In this document: piece by piece, positions 1-8,928 of the stretch
How positions within the stretch are numbered: the stretch's first letter is position 1
Layout: every line of letters begins with the position of its first letter
Source of the DNA: Oscillospiraceae bacterium
GTDB taxonomy: Bacteria > Bacillota > Clostridia > Oscillospirales > Oscillospiraceae
Direction: 5' to 3'
Assembly: GCA_910575265.1 (NCBI GenBank)
Contig: CAJTEA010000003.1
Span: forward strand, 214,359 to 278,358
Length of the DNA stretch: 64,000 nt
Notes under the pieces: generated by a model
The model's input: the letters and a program-made list of their open reading frames with translations, nothing else
Databases searched by the model: none
What the model was told of the DNA's origin: nothing
Program-made: the position numbers and the translations under genes

Positions 1-245
1 AGGACCACCCGCGTATCCCCCGCCCCCTCCACCTGGGAGAGGACGCGCTCCAGCTTAGCCTCAAACGCGTCCAGGTCAAAGGACGCCCCCTCCGCCTGGG
101 TTGGGGTGTCCTCCCCGGGACTGTCCCGCCCGCCGGTGGGCAGAAGCAGGAGCGCCGCTCCCACCGCGATCACCAGCAGCACGTATGAATAGCTTCCCAG
201 CGCCCCCTTCCATCTCCGCGCCGCTTCGGGCCACTTCCATTTCAC
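1..245 (-). CDS. spoIIIAG: Stage III sporulation protein SpoIIIAG (5' part, cut by window edge)
   Basis: Only the first 81 codons are present; the gene runs off the left edge. The start is a GTG overlapping the spoIIIAF stop as GTGA. The N-terminus is a short basic stretch (MKWKWPEAARRWKG), then one hydrophobic membrane segment at about residues 20-35 (YVLLVIAVGAALLLL), then a charged region. That is the layout of SpoIIIAG, which forms a large ring in the mother-cell membrane as part of the SpoIIIA-SpoIIQ channel between mother cell and forespore. The ring-building domain lies outside the window. The identity rests on position seventh in the operon plus the membrane segment, so it is good but not independent. 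Confidence 0.85.
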   Translation of the reverse strand, partial: MKWKWPEAARRWKGALGSYSYVLLVIAVGAALLLLPTGGRDSPGEDTPTQAEGASFDLDAFEAKLERVLSQVEGAGDTRVV

Positions 246-739
246 CGCGCTTCCTCCTCATTAATGTAAATCTGCGACTGTGCCGGGATGCCCAGATCCT
301 CGGAAAGGACCTGGCTCAGCCGGTCCTGAGCGCCGACCGTCCAGGACCCGGTTACCTCCGCCCGGACGGGGAGGTACAGGCCCTCCTCCGTCTCCCGACA
401 CTCCACCCGGGCTGAGCAGGTCAGACCAAGCCGCGTCGCCTTGTCCACAATATATGCGGCGTATTTCTGTTCTATGATGGTTTTCATTTGACTGTTTACC
501 GTTTCCCGCAGCTCAGCCTCCTGTCCGCTTACGTCGGCCATGAAGCTGTCCAGCCACCGCTGTCCAGCCTCCACGTCCAGCTCCGTCAGGGGGGACAGAA
601 CCGCCGCCAGCAGCACCAGGCCACACACCAGCCGCCCCACCCGTTTCACCCCGCCCTGGGGCATGAGGGCTCCGGCCACGGCGCACAGGAGAGAGACGGA
701 AATCACCGCCAGCAGCCAGCTCCTCACCGCCCCGATCAT
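242..739 (-). CDS. spoIIIAF: Stage III sporulation protein SpoIIIAF
   Basis: 165 residues. Two N-terminal hydrophobic segments (about residues 5-25 and 33-50) are followed by a soluble alpha/beta domain, as expected for SpoIIIAF, a membrane part of the SpoIIIA-SpoIIQ feeding-tube apparatus built by the mother cell during engulfment. The ATG at 739 overlaps the spoIIIAE stop (ATGA) and was preferred over the in-frame upstream extension into spoIIIAE. The 3' end overlaps the GTG of spoIIIAG. Tight overlaps on both sides imply translational coupling across the operon. Sequence of the family is poorly conserved, so operon position is a main support. Confidence 0.9.
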   Translation of the reverse strand: MIGAVRSWLLAVISVSLLCAVAGALMPQGGVKRVGRLVCGLVLLAAVLSPLTELDVEAGQRWLDSFMADVSGQEAELRETVNSQMKTIIEQKYAAYIVDKATRLGLTCSARVECRETEEGLYLPVRAEVTGSWTVGAQDRLSQVLSEDLGIPAQSQIYINEEEAR

Positions 740-1797
740 GACATCACCGCCCCGATGGCGGACACCAGGCTGACCAGCAGCACCAGCGCCCCCGCCCCTG
801 TCATGCCCAGCACCAGCCCGAAGGCGGAGCCGATGGCGTCGATGAGGGCGGACAGCTTGGGCTGGGCGACCGTGGCGCACAGGGCCGCCGCCATCTTATA
901 CACCAGATATTGCAGCCCCAGCCGAAGGAAGGGCGTCAGGCAGATGGCCAGCACCACCAGCAGTCCCGCCACCCCCACGGTGCCCCGCAGGACTCCCGCT
1001 CCGGCCAGAACCGTCTCGGAGGCGTCGGCCAGAATGCCGCCTACCACCGGGATCGCTCTTGAGATGGCCAGCTTGGCCGCCTTGATGGCGGCGGCGTCCA
1101 CGCTGCCCGCGATGGCCCCGCTGGCTGTGAGGTAGCCCACAAAGGCCAGCAGGAGGGCGGTGAGCAGGATGGTCACCGCGCTTTTCAGCAGCTCCGACAC
1201 CTTTTTCAGGCCGGGGTTGTCCACCGCCGCCTGGGCGCAGTTTACCGCCACATAGGCGTATACCAGCGGCACCAGAAGCCGGTCCATGACGATGAGGAGC
1301 AGCTGGGAAAACAGCACCGTTGCCCCCTGCCGCGCCGCCGCCCCGGCCACAGAGCCGGTGGCCGCTGTCAGCACCGCTATGGCGGGCAGGAGGATAGAGG
1401 AAAAATCCTCCATCTTTCCCAGCGTGTCCCGGCCCAGACCGATCATCGCGGCCATATCCGTCATAGTCAGGGCGGTGATGGCCAGCGCCCCGGCGATGGT
1501 CACCGCCGGAAGGCCGTCACCGCCCTCCGCCCGGGCGCTCTCCGCCAGGGAGCATAGCAGCACCACCGCGACCAGCTTCAGGGCGGTGGAGAGGCTTGTC
1601 CGAAGGAGGCCTCCAATCTGTCCCAGCGCGTCGGCGAAAAGGTTGGACAGCCCTTGATCCAGAGAGGGGTCCTGCCCCACGCCGTAGCCCTCCGCCTGCT
1701 CCCAAACCTCATCCAGGCCGGGGACCTCCAGCTCCGCGCCCAGCGCCGGGACGGCGCACAGGAGGGCCAGGGCGCAAACAATCAGCACCTGTCTCAT
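736..1797 (-). CDS. spoIIIAE: Stage III sporulation protein SpoIIIAE
   Basis: 353 residues with an N-terminal signal-like hydrophobic stretch (MRQVLIVCALALLCAVPALG) and at least six further membrane segments, matching SpoIIIAE, the polytopic permease-like subunit of the SpoIIIA complex. Length fits the family (about 350-400). The ATG at 1797 overlaps the spoIIIAD stop as ATGA; upstream in-frame codons lie inside spoIIIAD and were rejected. SpoIIIAE is made in the mother cell and is needed for late sigma-G activity in the forespore. Nothing in the sequence suggests it is broken. Confidence 0.95.
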   Translation of the reverse strand: MRQVLIVCALALLCAVPALGAELEVPGLDEVWEQAEGYGVGQDPSLDQGLSNLFADALGQIGGLLRTSLSTALKLVAVVLLCSLAESARAEGGDGLPAVTIAGALAITALTMTDMAAMIGLGRDTLGKMEDFSSILLPAIAVLTAATGSVAGAAARQGATVLFSQLLLIVMDRLLVPLVYAYVAVNCAQAAVDNPGLKKVSELLKSAVTILLTALLLAFVGYLTASGAIAGSVDAAAIKAAKLAISRAIPVVGGILADASETVLAGAGVLRGTVGVAGLLVVLAICLTPFLRLGLQYLVYKMAAALCATVAQPKLSALIDAIGSAFGLVLGMTGAGALVLLVSLVSAIGAVMS

Positions 1798-2183
1798 ACC
1801 AGCAGTTCCCCCATCAGCTGAGCCACCGCCCGGACCAGAGGGAGGGCCACCAGCAGCGCCAGCACCGACCCCGCCGTTTCCACAAAGGCGGCTGCGCCGC
1901 CCTCTCCCGCCGAGCGGCAGATTTCCACCGTCAGCTTGGTGAGGATGGACAGGGCCACCGTTTTGATCACCGGCTCCAGCAGCACCTCGGAGATGCCGGC
2001 CTGCTGGGCCAGCTCCTTCATCAGGGCCACCACCGCGCCCAGGCCGTTGGCCACAAGGGCCAGCATCCACAGTCCGGCGGCCAGAACCAGCAGCAAGGCC
2101 AGTTCCGGGGTGTTCTTCTTCAGCACCGCGCTGAGCACCACCGCCGTCACCCCCACGGCGGTCAGCTTTACCATGGCCTCCAT
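1794..2183 (-). CDS. spoIIIAD: Stage III sporulation protein SpoIIIAD
   Basis: 129 residues, mostly hydrophobic, with three to four membrane helices and a gap of polar residues around KKNTPELALLL. This fits SpoIIIAD, a small membrane subunit of the mother-cell SpoIIIA complex, related to SpoIIIAC. The ATG at 2183 lies in a TGATG overlap with the spoIIIAC stop; a GTG one codon upstream (2186) is an equally possible start. The stop overlaps the spoIIIAE start. Confidence 0.93.
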   Translation of the reverse strand: MEAMVKLTAVGVTAVVLSAVLKKNTPELALLLVLAAGLWMLALVANGLGAVVALMKELAQQAGISEVLLEPVIKTVALSILTKLTVEICRSAGEGGAAAFVETAGSVLALLVALPLVRAVAQLMGELLV

Positions 2184-2377
2184 CACAGCCCGAACAGGTC
2201 CTTCACCAGGTCAAACAGGCTGGCAATCTCCTGGACCACCATCATCAGCACCACCACCAGCCCCGCCAGGGTGGTCATCATCGCCTGCTCGTCCCGGCCG
2301 GCCCGGCTGAGCACCTGGTTCAGCACCGCGACTAAAATGCCAATGGCGGCGATTTTGAAAATCAGATCCACTTCCAT
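2183..2377 (-). CDS. spoIIIAC: Stage III sporulation protein SpoIIIAC
   Basis: 64 residues, the usual size of SpoIIIAC. Two membrane helices flank a conserved polar patch (QVLSRAGRDEQA). It is the smallest subunit of the SpoIIIA channel complex in the mother-cell membrane. A gap of about 35 bases separates it from spoIIIAB upstream, and the purine-rich AAAGAAAGCAGG in that gap is a plausible ribosome site. It is translationally coupled to spoIIIAD by a TGATG overlap. Confidence 0.94.
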   Translation of the reverse strand: MEVDLIFKIAAIGILVAVLNQVLSRAGRDEQAMMTTLAGLVVVLMMVVQEIASLFDLVKDLFGL

Positions 2378-2412
2378 ATGTAAAACCTGCTTTCTTTCGT
2401 GATCGTATCATA

Positions 2413-2922
2413 TTACAGCAGCAAAATTACGAGAAACGCCCCGCCGGACAGCCCAAGGGCCTGGTAGACCCGCCCCCGGCGGCGGCTGTCCTCCTCCAGC
2501 CCGGCGGCCAGCTCCTCCAGGCGGCGGCGGGCGGCGGACAGCGCTTCCAGCTGCCGCGGTCCGGCGTACCGCCCCAGCGTGTCCCCCAGAGGGGCCAGAA
2601 TGGCCTGTCCTTCTTGCCCCAGCCCAGTGAGCTGGCCGGTCAGCCGCCGCCAGAGGGCGGAAAAGCTCTCCCGCGCCAGGTTGTCCATGCCCCGGGCACA
2701 GCCTCGGAACAGCTCTTTGGCCGGACCCTGGCTGTGGGCCTCTCCCTGGGCCAGCAGCCGGGGCAGAGGCGGACTGTTCAGTTCCAGTTCCCGCTCCAGA
2801 ACAGACAGCCCGTGGGCCATCTCCCGAATGGCCCGCACCTGTTTCCGCAATCCGGACGCGGCCTGAAAGCCCAGCCAGGCCGCTCCCGCCGCCACCAGGA
2901 CGGCTCCTGTCAAACGTATCAT
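2413..2922 (-). CDS. spoIIIAB: Stage III sporulation protein SpoIIIAB
   Basis: 169 residues, matching the roughly 170-residue SpoIIIAB family. An N-terminal hydrophobic helix (LTGAVLVAAGAAWLGF) is followed by a long helical charged region and a hydrophobic C-terminus (SGGAFLVILLL). The fold is related to the GspF-type assembly platform, and it is thought to partner the SpoIIIAA ATPase in the SpoIIIA machine. The ATG at 2922 overlaps the spoIIIAA stop (ATGA), which fixes the start and argues against the longer open frame into spoIIIAA. Confidence 0.93.
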   Translation of the reverse strand: MIRLTGAVLVAAGAAWLGFQAASGLRKQVRAIREMAHGLSVLERELELNSPPLPRLLAQGEAHSQGPAKELFRGCARGMDNLARESFSALWRRLTGQLTGLGQEGQAILAPLGDTLGRYAGPRQLEALSAARRRLEELAAGLEEDSRRRGRVYQALGLSGGAFLVILLL

Positions 2923-3833
2923 GTTCTCAGCTCCTCCACCGTGTAAACGTACCGTTCCCCCTCCCGCCGGATTTGCGCCAGAAAGCGGAACAGTTTTTCC
3001 TCCAAAAGCGGACGGTACATGGGCCGGCGCTCCAGGCCGGTCCGGCCCTCTCCGTGGGCGGTGGCCAGCAGGGTGACACCGCACCCGGCCGCTGTAATCA
3101 GCGCCTGGACGTCCTCCGGGGCGGTGATCTCATCCACCGCCAGCACCTGGGGGTTCATGGCCCGCAGCAGGAGCATCAGTCCCTGGGCCTTGGGACAGCC
3201 CTCCGCCACGTCGGTGCGCCGGCCCACCTCCAGCTGGGGCCGGCCATTGTACAGCGCGGCGATCTCCCCCCGCTCGTCGGCCAGCGACACCCGGAGGGGA
3301 GTACAGCCCTCCCCCTGGGACACCGAGCGGATCAGATCCCGGAGCAGCGTGGTTTTTCCCAGTCCGGGGGGAGCCAGAATCAGCGTGTCGGCCAGCCGCC
3401 CGCCAGGGCACAGCCTGTCCAGCACCGGGGCGGCCGCCCCCTTTACCTGCCGGGCCACGCGCAGATTGGCGGAGGACAAGGCCCGCAGGGCATGTATCTC
3501 CCCCTCCCGCGAAACGGCGGTCCCGCACAGCCCGATCCGGTGCCCTCCCTCCATGGTGAGGTAGCCCCGGCGTACCTGGTCCAAAACCGTATGGAGGGAC
3601 GCATGGCTGGCGATTTCCACCAGCTGCTCCAGCTCCTCCTCCTCCACCGGAGGGCCGCCCAAAGAGCGTTCCTCCCCCTCCAGCAGCGCGGTCATGGGCC
3701 AGCCCACCCGCAGGCGCAGCTCTTCCGCCCTGCTCTGTTCCTGTTCCGGCAGGGAGAGCGCCTCCCGCCGCAGACGCGGAGGCAGAGCCCGCGCCGCCTG
3801 GACATAGCTCTCTGACCCGTTCATTTGTGTCAT
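2919..3833 (-). CDS. spoIIIAA: Stage III sporulation protein SpoIIIAA, secretion-type ATPase
   Basis: About 304 residues. A Walker A motif (APPGLGKT, about residues 154-161) and a Walker B-like stretch (QVLAVDEIT) identify a RecA-like ATPase of the GspE/VirB11 kind, as in SpoIIIAA. It is the only ATPase of the SpoIIIA operon and is thought to power assembly or transport through the channel that keeps the forespore active. Three start codons are possible: GTG 3842, ATG 3833 and ATG 3824. 3833 is taken, but no Shine-Dalgarno clearly decides it. The gene is first in a seven-gene operon whose members overlap by four bases nearly throughout. Confidence 0.95.
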   Translation of the reverse strand: MTQMNGSESYVQAARALPPRLRREALSLPEQEQSRAEELRLRVGWPMTALLEGEERSLGGPPVEEEELEQLVEIASHASLHTVLDQVRRGYLTMEGGHRIGLCGTAVSREGEIHALRALSSANLRVARQVKGAAAPVLDRLCPGGRLADTLILAPPGLGKTTLLRDLIRSVSQGEGCTPLRVSLADERGEIAALYNGRPQLEVGRRTDVAEGCPKAQGLMLLLRAMNPQVLAVDEITAPEDVQALITAAGCGVTLLATAHGEGRTGLERRPMYRPLLEEKLFRFLAQIRREGERYVYTVEELRT

Positions 3834-3855
3834 ACCGATCACCAGCCTTCACCCT

Positions 3856-3884
3856 ATCCTATGTGGACAGGTCCAGGGATATGA
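3856..3884 (-). promoter_or_regulatory. Candidate sigma-E promoter of the spoIIIA operon
   Basis: On the minus strand TCATATCC (3884-3877) is followed 13 bases later by CATAGGAT (3863-3856). These resemble the sigma-E -35 (ATA core) and -10 (CATA--AT) elements that drive spoIIIA in known spore formers. Position, 20-30 bases upstream of spoIIIAA, is plausible. The match is partial, so this is a candidate only. Confidence 0.4.
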
Positions 3885-3917
3885 CCGGGAAGCGGTCTTT
3901 TTCTTCCTCACAGATCC

Positions 3918-3946
3918 TTGTATTTTTCTATAAAATATCGTATGAT
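3918..3946 (+). promoter_or_regulatory. Candidate sigma-A promoter of the nucleoside kinase gene
   Basis: TTGTAT (3918-3923), a 17-base AT-rich spacer and TATGAT (3941-3946) lie about 45 bases before the kinase start. Spacing is ideal and both hexamers are close to consensus. Confidence 0.6.
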
Positions 3947-3990
3947 AAAAAAGAAACGGCGGAGCCGACATGAATAAAGGAGGTCATCCT

Positions 3991-5661
3991 ATGGAAGAAA
4001 CAAGAATGGTAACGGTCACGGTAGACGGCGAGTCGTATTCCTATCCCCGCGGAACGCCTTACCGTGCCGTCGCGGCGGATTTTCAGGCCCGGTTTCCCTG
4101 TGACATTCTGCTGGTCAACCGGGACGGAAAGCTCTGCGAGCTGCACAAGGTTCTGGACCGGGACTGCTCCCTGAAGATGGTCACCGCCCAGGACAAGCCC
4201 GGAATCCAGACCTATGAGCGCAGCGCGGTCTTTCTGCTGCTGAAGGCCTTTTACGACGTGGTGGGCCCGGAGCGTGTGGAGCGTATTTCGGTGGAGTACT
4301 CCCTCAGCAGCGCCCTTTTCCTCCTGACCCGGGGCAGTTTCACGCTGGACCAGGCTCTGCTGGACCAGGTGGAGGCCCGGATGCGGGAGCTGTCCGCCGC
4401 GGCGCTGCCCATTGAGAAGCGGTCTATCAGCACCGACGACGCCATCGACCTGTTCCGCCAGGCCGGGATGGTCCACAAGGCCGATCTGCTCAGCTTTCGG
4501 ATCAACTCCCGGGTCAATATCTACTCCCTGGACGGCTTTGTGAACTACTTCTATGGCTATATGGTGCCGGATACCAGCTATGTCCGGTGCTTCGGCCTGG
4601 AGCTGTTTGAAAACGGCTTTGTTCTGCGCCTGCCCACCCAAGGGGATCCCAATCAGCTGGGAGAGTTCCGGCCCTCGAAAAAGGTCTTTTGGGAGCTGTA
4701 TGAATCCTCTCTGCGCGCGCGGGCGCTAGACGTATCCAGCGTGGCGGAGCTGAACACCGCCGTGTCCCAGGGCAATACCACCCCGCTGATTCTGGCCTAT
4801 GAGGCTATGATGGAGAAGAAGATCGGCGACATCGCCGCCGAAATCGCCGGACGGAAGGAGGTCCGGTTCGTCATGATCGCGGGGCCCTCCTCCTCCGGCA
4901 AAACCACCTTCTCCCACCGGCTGTCCACCCAGCTGCGGGCCCATGGCCTGCGGCCCCACGCCATCGCCACCGACAACTATTTCAAAAACCGGGAGGACAC
5001 CCCCCGGGACGAGAACGGCAACTACGACTTCGAGGGCCTGGACGCTATGGACGTGGAACAGTTCAACACGGATATGAGCCGTCTGCTGAGGGGCGAGACG
5101 GTGGAGCTGCCCACCTACAACTTTAAAAAGGGAGCCCGGGAGTATACCGGGAATTTCCTCAAGCTGGAGGAAGGAGACGTGCTGGTGATTGAGGGTATCC
5201 ACTGCCTCAATGACCGCTTCACCCACTCTCTGCCCAAGGAGAGCAAATACCGCGTCTATATCAGCTGCCTGACCACCCTGAACATCGACGACCACAACCG
5301 CATTCCCACCACCGACGCCCGCCTGCTGCGGCGGATCGAACGGGACGCCCGAACCCGGGGCTACAGCGCCCAGGCCACCATCCAGATGTGGCCCTCTGTC
5401 CGGCGGGGGGAAGAGAACAACATCTTCCCATTCCAGGACAGCGCGGACGTGATTTTCAACTCGGCCCTGATTTATGAGACCGCTCTGCTCAAGCCCTATG
5501 TGCAGCCTCTGCTTTTCGGAGTCCCCCGGGACAGCGAGGAGTATATCGAAGCCAAGCGGCTGCTGAAGTTCCTGAACTATTTCCTTCCCATCCCCGCTGA
5601 CAACGTGCCTACCACTTCCCTCATGCGGGAATTCATTGGCGGAGGCATCTACCACGCCTGA
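3991..5661 (+). CDS. TGS-domain nucleoside kinase (uridine kinase / phosphoribulokinase family)
   Basis: 556 residues. The N-terminal ~65 residues look like a TGS domain, followed by a threonyl-tRNA-synthetase-like second domain (HxxxH/D-rich region to about residue 230). The C-terminal half is a P-loop kinase with Walker A GPSSSGKTT (about residue 295) and the DNYFKN and EGIH motifs of the uridine kinase/phosphoribulokinase superfamily. This fused architecture is widespread in Clostridia and is annotated as uridine kinase or nucleoside kinase; the real substrate is not clear. The ATG at 3991 was chosen because AAGGAGG lies just before it; a start seven codons upstream has no such site. Monocistronic: own promoter and a terminator hairpin follow. 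Confidence 0.88.
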   Translation: MEETRMVTVTVDGESYSYPRGTPYRAVAADFQARFPCDILLVNRDGKLCELHKVLDRDCSLKMVTAQDKPGIQTYERSAVFLLLKAFYDVVGPERVERISVEYSLSSALFLLTRGSFTLDQALLDQVEARMRELSAAALPIEKRSISTDDAIDLFRQAGMVHKADLLSFRINSRVNIYSLDGFVNYFYGYMVPDTSYVRCFGLELFENGFVLRLPTQGDPNQLGEFRPSKKVFWELYESSLRARALDVSSVAELNTAVSQGNTTPLILAYEAMMEKKIGDIAAEIAGRKEVRFVMIAGPSSSGKTTFSHRLSTQLRAHGLRPHAIATDNYFKNREDTPRDENGNYDFEGLDAMDVEQFNTDMSRLLRGETVELPTYNFKKGAREYTGNFLKLEEGDVLVIEGIHCLNDRFTHSLPKESKYRVYISCLTTLNIDDHNRIPTTDARLLRRIERDARTRGYSAQATIQMWPSVRRGEENNIFPFQDSADVIFNSALIYETALLKPYVQPLLFGVPRDSEEYIEAKRLLKFLNYFLPIPADNVPTTSLMREFIGGGIYHA

Positions 5662-5668
5662 CAGGACA

Positions 5669-5714
5669 GCGCCGCGCTCCCGGACCTTTTGCCGGAGGCG
5701 CGGCGCCCTTCTTT
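5669..5714 (+). terminator. Terminator after nucleoside kinase
   Basis: A GC-rich inverted repeat of about 15 bp (GCGCCGCGC... pairing with ...GCGCGGCGC, 5669-5706, two central mismatches) is followed by CCTTCTTT. Placed just after the stop at 5661. Confidence 0.7.
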
Positions 5715-5817
5715 GTGAAAACGCATAAAAAATCGGTATATTCACTACAATATCCATTTTTGGTGAAAGTATATGGAAAAAACAAGGGGAATAGTGTATG
5801 GTTATGCAAAAATCCAC

Positions 5818-5846
5818 TTGCAATCCGCGAAAAACCGTGATAGACT
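5818..5846 (+). promoter_or_regulatory. Candidate sigma-A promoter of the arginine operon
   Basis: TTGCAA (5818-5823), 17 bases, TAGACT (5841-5846), about 65 bases before argG. The AT-rich stretch upstream (5716-5800) holds half-sites that resemble an ArgR box (TATATTCACT at about 5738), but no convincing 18-bp palindrome was found, so arginine repression is expected from family knowledge rather than shown. Confidence 0.5.
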
Positions 5847-5911
5847 GTCCACATACTAAACCAGTGGCGGCTGAAAGCTGCCCTGTCAATCAGATTTGGA
5901 GGAACATAACC

Positions 5912-7126
5912 ATGTCAAACGTGAAAAAAGTAGTGCTGGCCTATTCCGGCGGCTTGGATACATCCATCATCATCCCCTGGCTGAAGGAGAACTATGGCAA
6001 TCCTGAGATTATCGCCGTCTCCGGCGACGTAGGGCAGGGCACTGAGCTGGACGGCCTGGAGGAGAAGGCCATCAAGACCGGAGCGTCCAAGCTCTACGTG
6101 GAGGACCTCACCGACCAGATGGTGGACGAGGTGATCATCCCCTCCATGATGATGGGGGCCAAGTATGAGGACTACCTGCTGGGCACCGCCTTCGCCCGGC
6201 CCATCATCGCCAGGCGGCTGGTGGAGATCGCCAAGGCGGAGGGCGCCGACGCCATCTGCCACGGCTGCACCGGCAAGGGCAACGACCAGGTCCGGTTCGA
6301 GCTGGCCATCAAGCGCTTCGCTCCTGAGATGAAAATTATCGCCCCCTGGCGGGAGTGGGACATCAAGGGCCGGGACGAGGAAATCGACTACGCCGAGGCC
6401 CACAACGTCCCCCTGAAAATCTCCCGTGAGACCAACTACTCCAAGGACAAGAACCTGTGGCACCTGTCCCACGAGGGCCTGGACCTGGAGGACCCCGCCA
6501 ACGAGCCAAAATATGACCAGCCCGGCTTTTTGGAGATGGGCGTGTCCCCCGCCATGGCCCCCGACGCCCCTACTTATGTCACCCTGGAGTTTGAAAAGGG
6601 CTGGCCCGTGGCCATCGACGGGGAAAAGATGAAGGCCTCCGACATCATCCGCAAGCTCAACGACCTGGGCGGCAAAAACGGCATCGGCCTGCTGGATATT
6701 GTGGAAAACCGGCTGGTGGGCATGAAGGACCGGGGCGTGTATGAGACCCCCGGCGGCACCATCCTCTACCGGGCCCACGAGGTGCTGGAGATGATTACCC
6801 TGGACAAGGACACCAAGCACATGAAGAGCAAGCTGGCGGTGGACTTCGCCGATTTGGTGTATAACGGCAAGTGGTTCACCCCCCTGCGGGAGGCCCTCAC
6901 CGCCTTCGCCGTGGACACCCAGAAGTATGTCACCGGAACCGTCAAGCTCAAGCTCTACAAGGGCAACATCATCACCTCCTCCGTCACCTCCCCCTGCACC
7001 CTGTACTCGGAGGACCTGGTCACCTTTGAGGAGAGCGATTACGACCAGATGGACTCCCAGGGCTTTATCAACCTGTGGGGCCTGCCGGATAAGGTTCAGG
7101 CGCTGAGAGAACAAGGAAAACTGTAA
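5912..7126 (+). CDS. argG: Argininosuccinate synthase
   Basis: 404 residues, the normal length. ArgG joins citrulline and aspartate using ATP to make argininosuccinate, the penultimate step of arginine synthesis. The N-terminal pyrophosphatase motif AYSGGLDTS (about residues 10-18) is intact, as is the [10 protein letters not shown] motif that follows in the family. The ATG at 5912 has GGAGG upstream; the longer frame starting at 5798 would cover the promoter and was rejected. It leads a same-strand run argG-argH-PAS-argC-argJ-argB-argD-argF with gaps of 1-24 bases or overlaps, so the whole pathway is probably one transcript. Confidence 0.97.
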   Translation: MSNVKKVVLAYSGGLDTSIIIPWLKENYGNPEIIAVSGDVGQGTELDGLEEKAIKTGASKLYVEDLTDQMVDEVIIPSMMMGAKYEDYLLGTAFARPIIARRLVEIAKAEGADAICHGCTGKGNDQVRFELAIKRFAPEMKIIAPWREWDIKGRDEEIDYAEAHNVPLKISRETNYSKDKNLWHLSHEGLDLEDPANEPKYDQPGFLEMGVSPAMAPDAPTYVTLEFEKGWPVAIDGEKMKASDIIRKLNDLGGKNGIGLLDIVENRLVGMKDRGVYETPGGTILYRAHEVLEMITLDKDTKHMKSKLAVDFADLVYNGKWFTPLREALTAFAVDTQKYVTGTVKLKLYKGNIITSSVTSPCTLYSEDLVTFEESDYDQMDSQGFINLWGLPDKVQALREQGKL

Positions 7127-7138
7127 GGAGCGATCGCT

Positions 7139-8527
7139 ATGAAACTCTGGGCCGGACGGTTTCAAAAGGAAACCGACACCCTTGTCAACGACTTTAACTC
7201 CTCCATCGGCTTCGACGCCCGGCTGTACAAGCAAGACATCGCCGGCTCCATCGCCCACGCCGAGATGCTGGGCAAAACCGGCGTTATTGAGGCCCACGAG
7301 GCGGAAACTATCGTCACCGGGTTAAAGGCCATTCTGGCCGACATCGAGGCCGGCGAGGTGGAGTTCTCCCTAGACAACGAGGACATCCACATGAACATCG
7401 AGGCGGAGCTCACCCGGCGGGTGGGGGAGGCCGGAAAACGGCTGCACACCGCCCGGTCCCGGAACGACCAGGTGGCGGTGGACACCCGGCTGTACGTGAA
7501 GCAGGAGATTCCCGCCATCATCGCCCAGGTACTGGACCTGGAAAAGGTGCTGATGAAAAAGGCCAAGGCCAATCTGGACACCGTCATGCCCGGCTACACC
7601 CACATGCAGCGGGCCCAGCCCACCACCTTCGCCCACTACATGATGGCCTACGCCAACATGTTTAAGCGGGATGTCACCCGTCTGGAGGACTGTTTGGAGC
7701 GGCTGGACGAGTGCCCCCTGGGGGCGGGCGCCTTAGCCACCTCCACCTACCCGGTGGACCGGTTTGAGACCGCCGCCGCCCTGGGCTTCGCCAAGCCCAC
7801 CGACAACTCTATGGATTCCGTCTCCGACCGGGACTACGCCATTGAGCTGCTGTCCGCCCTGTCCATCCTGATGATGCATCTGTCCCGGTTCTCCGAGGAG
7901 ATTATTTTGTGGTGCTCCTGGGAATTTAAATACGTGGACCTGGACGACGCCTACTCCACCGGCTCCTCCATCATGCCCCAGAAGAAAAACCCCGACGTGG
8001 CCGAGCTGGTCCGGGGCAAGACGGGCCGGGTGTATGGCAATCTGGTCACCCTGCTCACCGTGATGAAGGCCCTCCCCCTGGCCTACAACAAGGACATGCA
8101 GGAGGACAAGGAGGCCGTCTTTGACGCCATTGACACCGTGGAGCTGTGCCTGCCCGTGTTCGCCGCCATGGTGGACACCCTCACCGTCCGGCCCCGCGAC
8201 ATGGCCAAAGCCGCCGCCGGGGGCTTCATCAACGCCACCGACTGCGCCGACTATCTGGTCAAGAAGGGCCTGCCCTTCCGGGAAGCCTACATGATTGTGG
8301 GCCGTCTGGTCAACCTGTGCATCAAGACCGGCGACACCCTGGACACCCTCACCCTCCGGGATTTCCGGGCCATCTCCGGGCTGTTCGACACCGACGTGTA
8401 TCAGGCCCTGGCCCTCAAAACCTGTGTCAACGGCCGGAAGGTCTACGGCGGCCCCGCCAAAGAGAGCGTAGAGAAGCAGATCGCCCTCATTGAGGAGTTT
8501 GTGGACCGGCGGGAAACAGAGGTGTGA
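7139..8527 (+). CDS. argH: Argininosuccinate lyase
   Basis: 462 residues. ArgH splits argininosuccinate into arginine and fumarate. The fumarase/aspartase superfamily signature GSSIMPQKKNPD is present (about residues 277-288), carrying the mobile catalytic serine loop, and the HTARSRNDQ motif lies at about residue 102. The gap to argG is 12 bases and contains AAGGAG. Full length, no oddities. The next start codon (PAS protein) lies one base after its stop. Confidence 0.97.
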   Translation: MKLWAGRFQKETDTLVNDFNSSIGFDARLYKQDIAGSIAHAEMLGKTGVIEAHEAETIVTGLKAILADIEAGEVEFSLDNEDIHMNIEAELTRRVGEAGKRLHTARSRNDQVAVDTRLYVKQEIPAIIAQVLDLEKVLMKKAKANLDTVMPGYTHMQRAQPTTFAHYMMAYANMFKRDVTRLEDCLERLDECPLGAGALATSTYPVDRFETAAALGFAKPTDNSMDSVSDRDYAIELLSALSILMMHLSRFSEEIILWCSWEFKYVDLDDAYSTGSSIMPQKKNPDVAELVRGKTGRVYGNLVTLLTVMKALPLAYNKDMQEDKEAVFDAIDTVELCLPVFAAMVDTLTVRPRDMAKAAAGGFINATDCADYLVKKGLPFREAYMIVGRLVNLCIKTGDTLDTLTLRDFRAISGLFDTDVYQALALKTCVNGRKVYGGPAKESVEKQIALIEEFVDRRETEV

Positions 8528-8528
8528 T

Positions 8529-8906
8529 ATGAATCCAGCTCTGTTTTGGAAAAGCGTTCTGGAGCGGGACCTGTGTCCAGTTGTCCTGTGTGACCTGGAG
8601 CACACGATTGTTTATATGAACCCCGCGGCGGGAAAACGGTACGCCGGTCAGGGAGGGATGGCCCTGCTGGGCAAAACGCTGATGGGCTGCCACGGTCCCC
8701 GCTCACAGGAGATGATCGAAAAGGTGGTCGCCTGGTTCCGGGAAAGCCGGGAGCACAATCGAATCTATACCTTTCGAAATGACGAGGAAAACAAGGATGT
8801 CTACATGGTGGCCCTGCGGGATGACGACGGGACATTGATCGGCTACTATGAAAAGCACGAGTACCGTGACCGGGAGACCATGGCGCTGTATGACTTTAAG
8901 CCGTAA
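8529..8906 (+). CDS. Small stand-alone PAS-domain protein inside the arg operon
   Basis: 125 residues. The central part (CPVVLCDLEHTIVYMNPAA, then a helical region, then VYMVALRDDDGTLIGYYE) has the beta-sheet and helix pattern of a PAS sensor domain: 'Y-MNPAA' after the first strands and the 'D--G---G----' ending are typical. No output domain (kinase, cyclase, DNA-binding) is attached. The ATG at 8529 follows the argH stop by one base, so translation is likely coupled to argH, and argC begins 22 bases later. Co-transcription suggests it senses or binds a small molecule linked to arginine synthesis or acts on a neighbour protein; that is inference only. Similar small PAS proteins exist in Clostridia without known function. 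Confidence 0.8.
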   Translation: MNPALFWKSVLERDLCPVVLCDLEHTIVYMNPAAGKRYAGQGGMALLGKTLMGCHGPRSQEMIEKVVAWFRESREHNRIYTFRNDEENKDVYMVALRDDDGTLIGYYEKHEYRDRETMALYDFKP

Positions 8907-8928
8907 GGCGGCGTAGGATGTGAATAAA

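Noticed and set aside
5716..5800. ArgR boxes upstream of argG
   Set aside because: Half-sites such as TATATTCACT are present but no convincing 18-bp palindrome; kept only as a remark.
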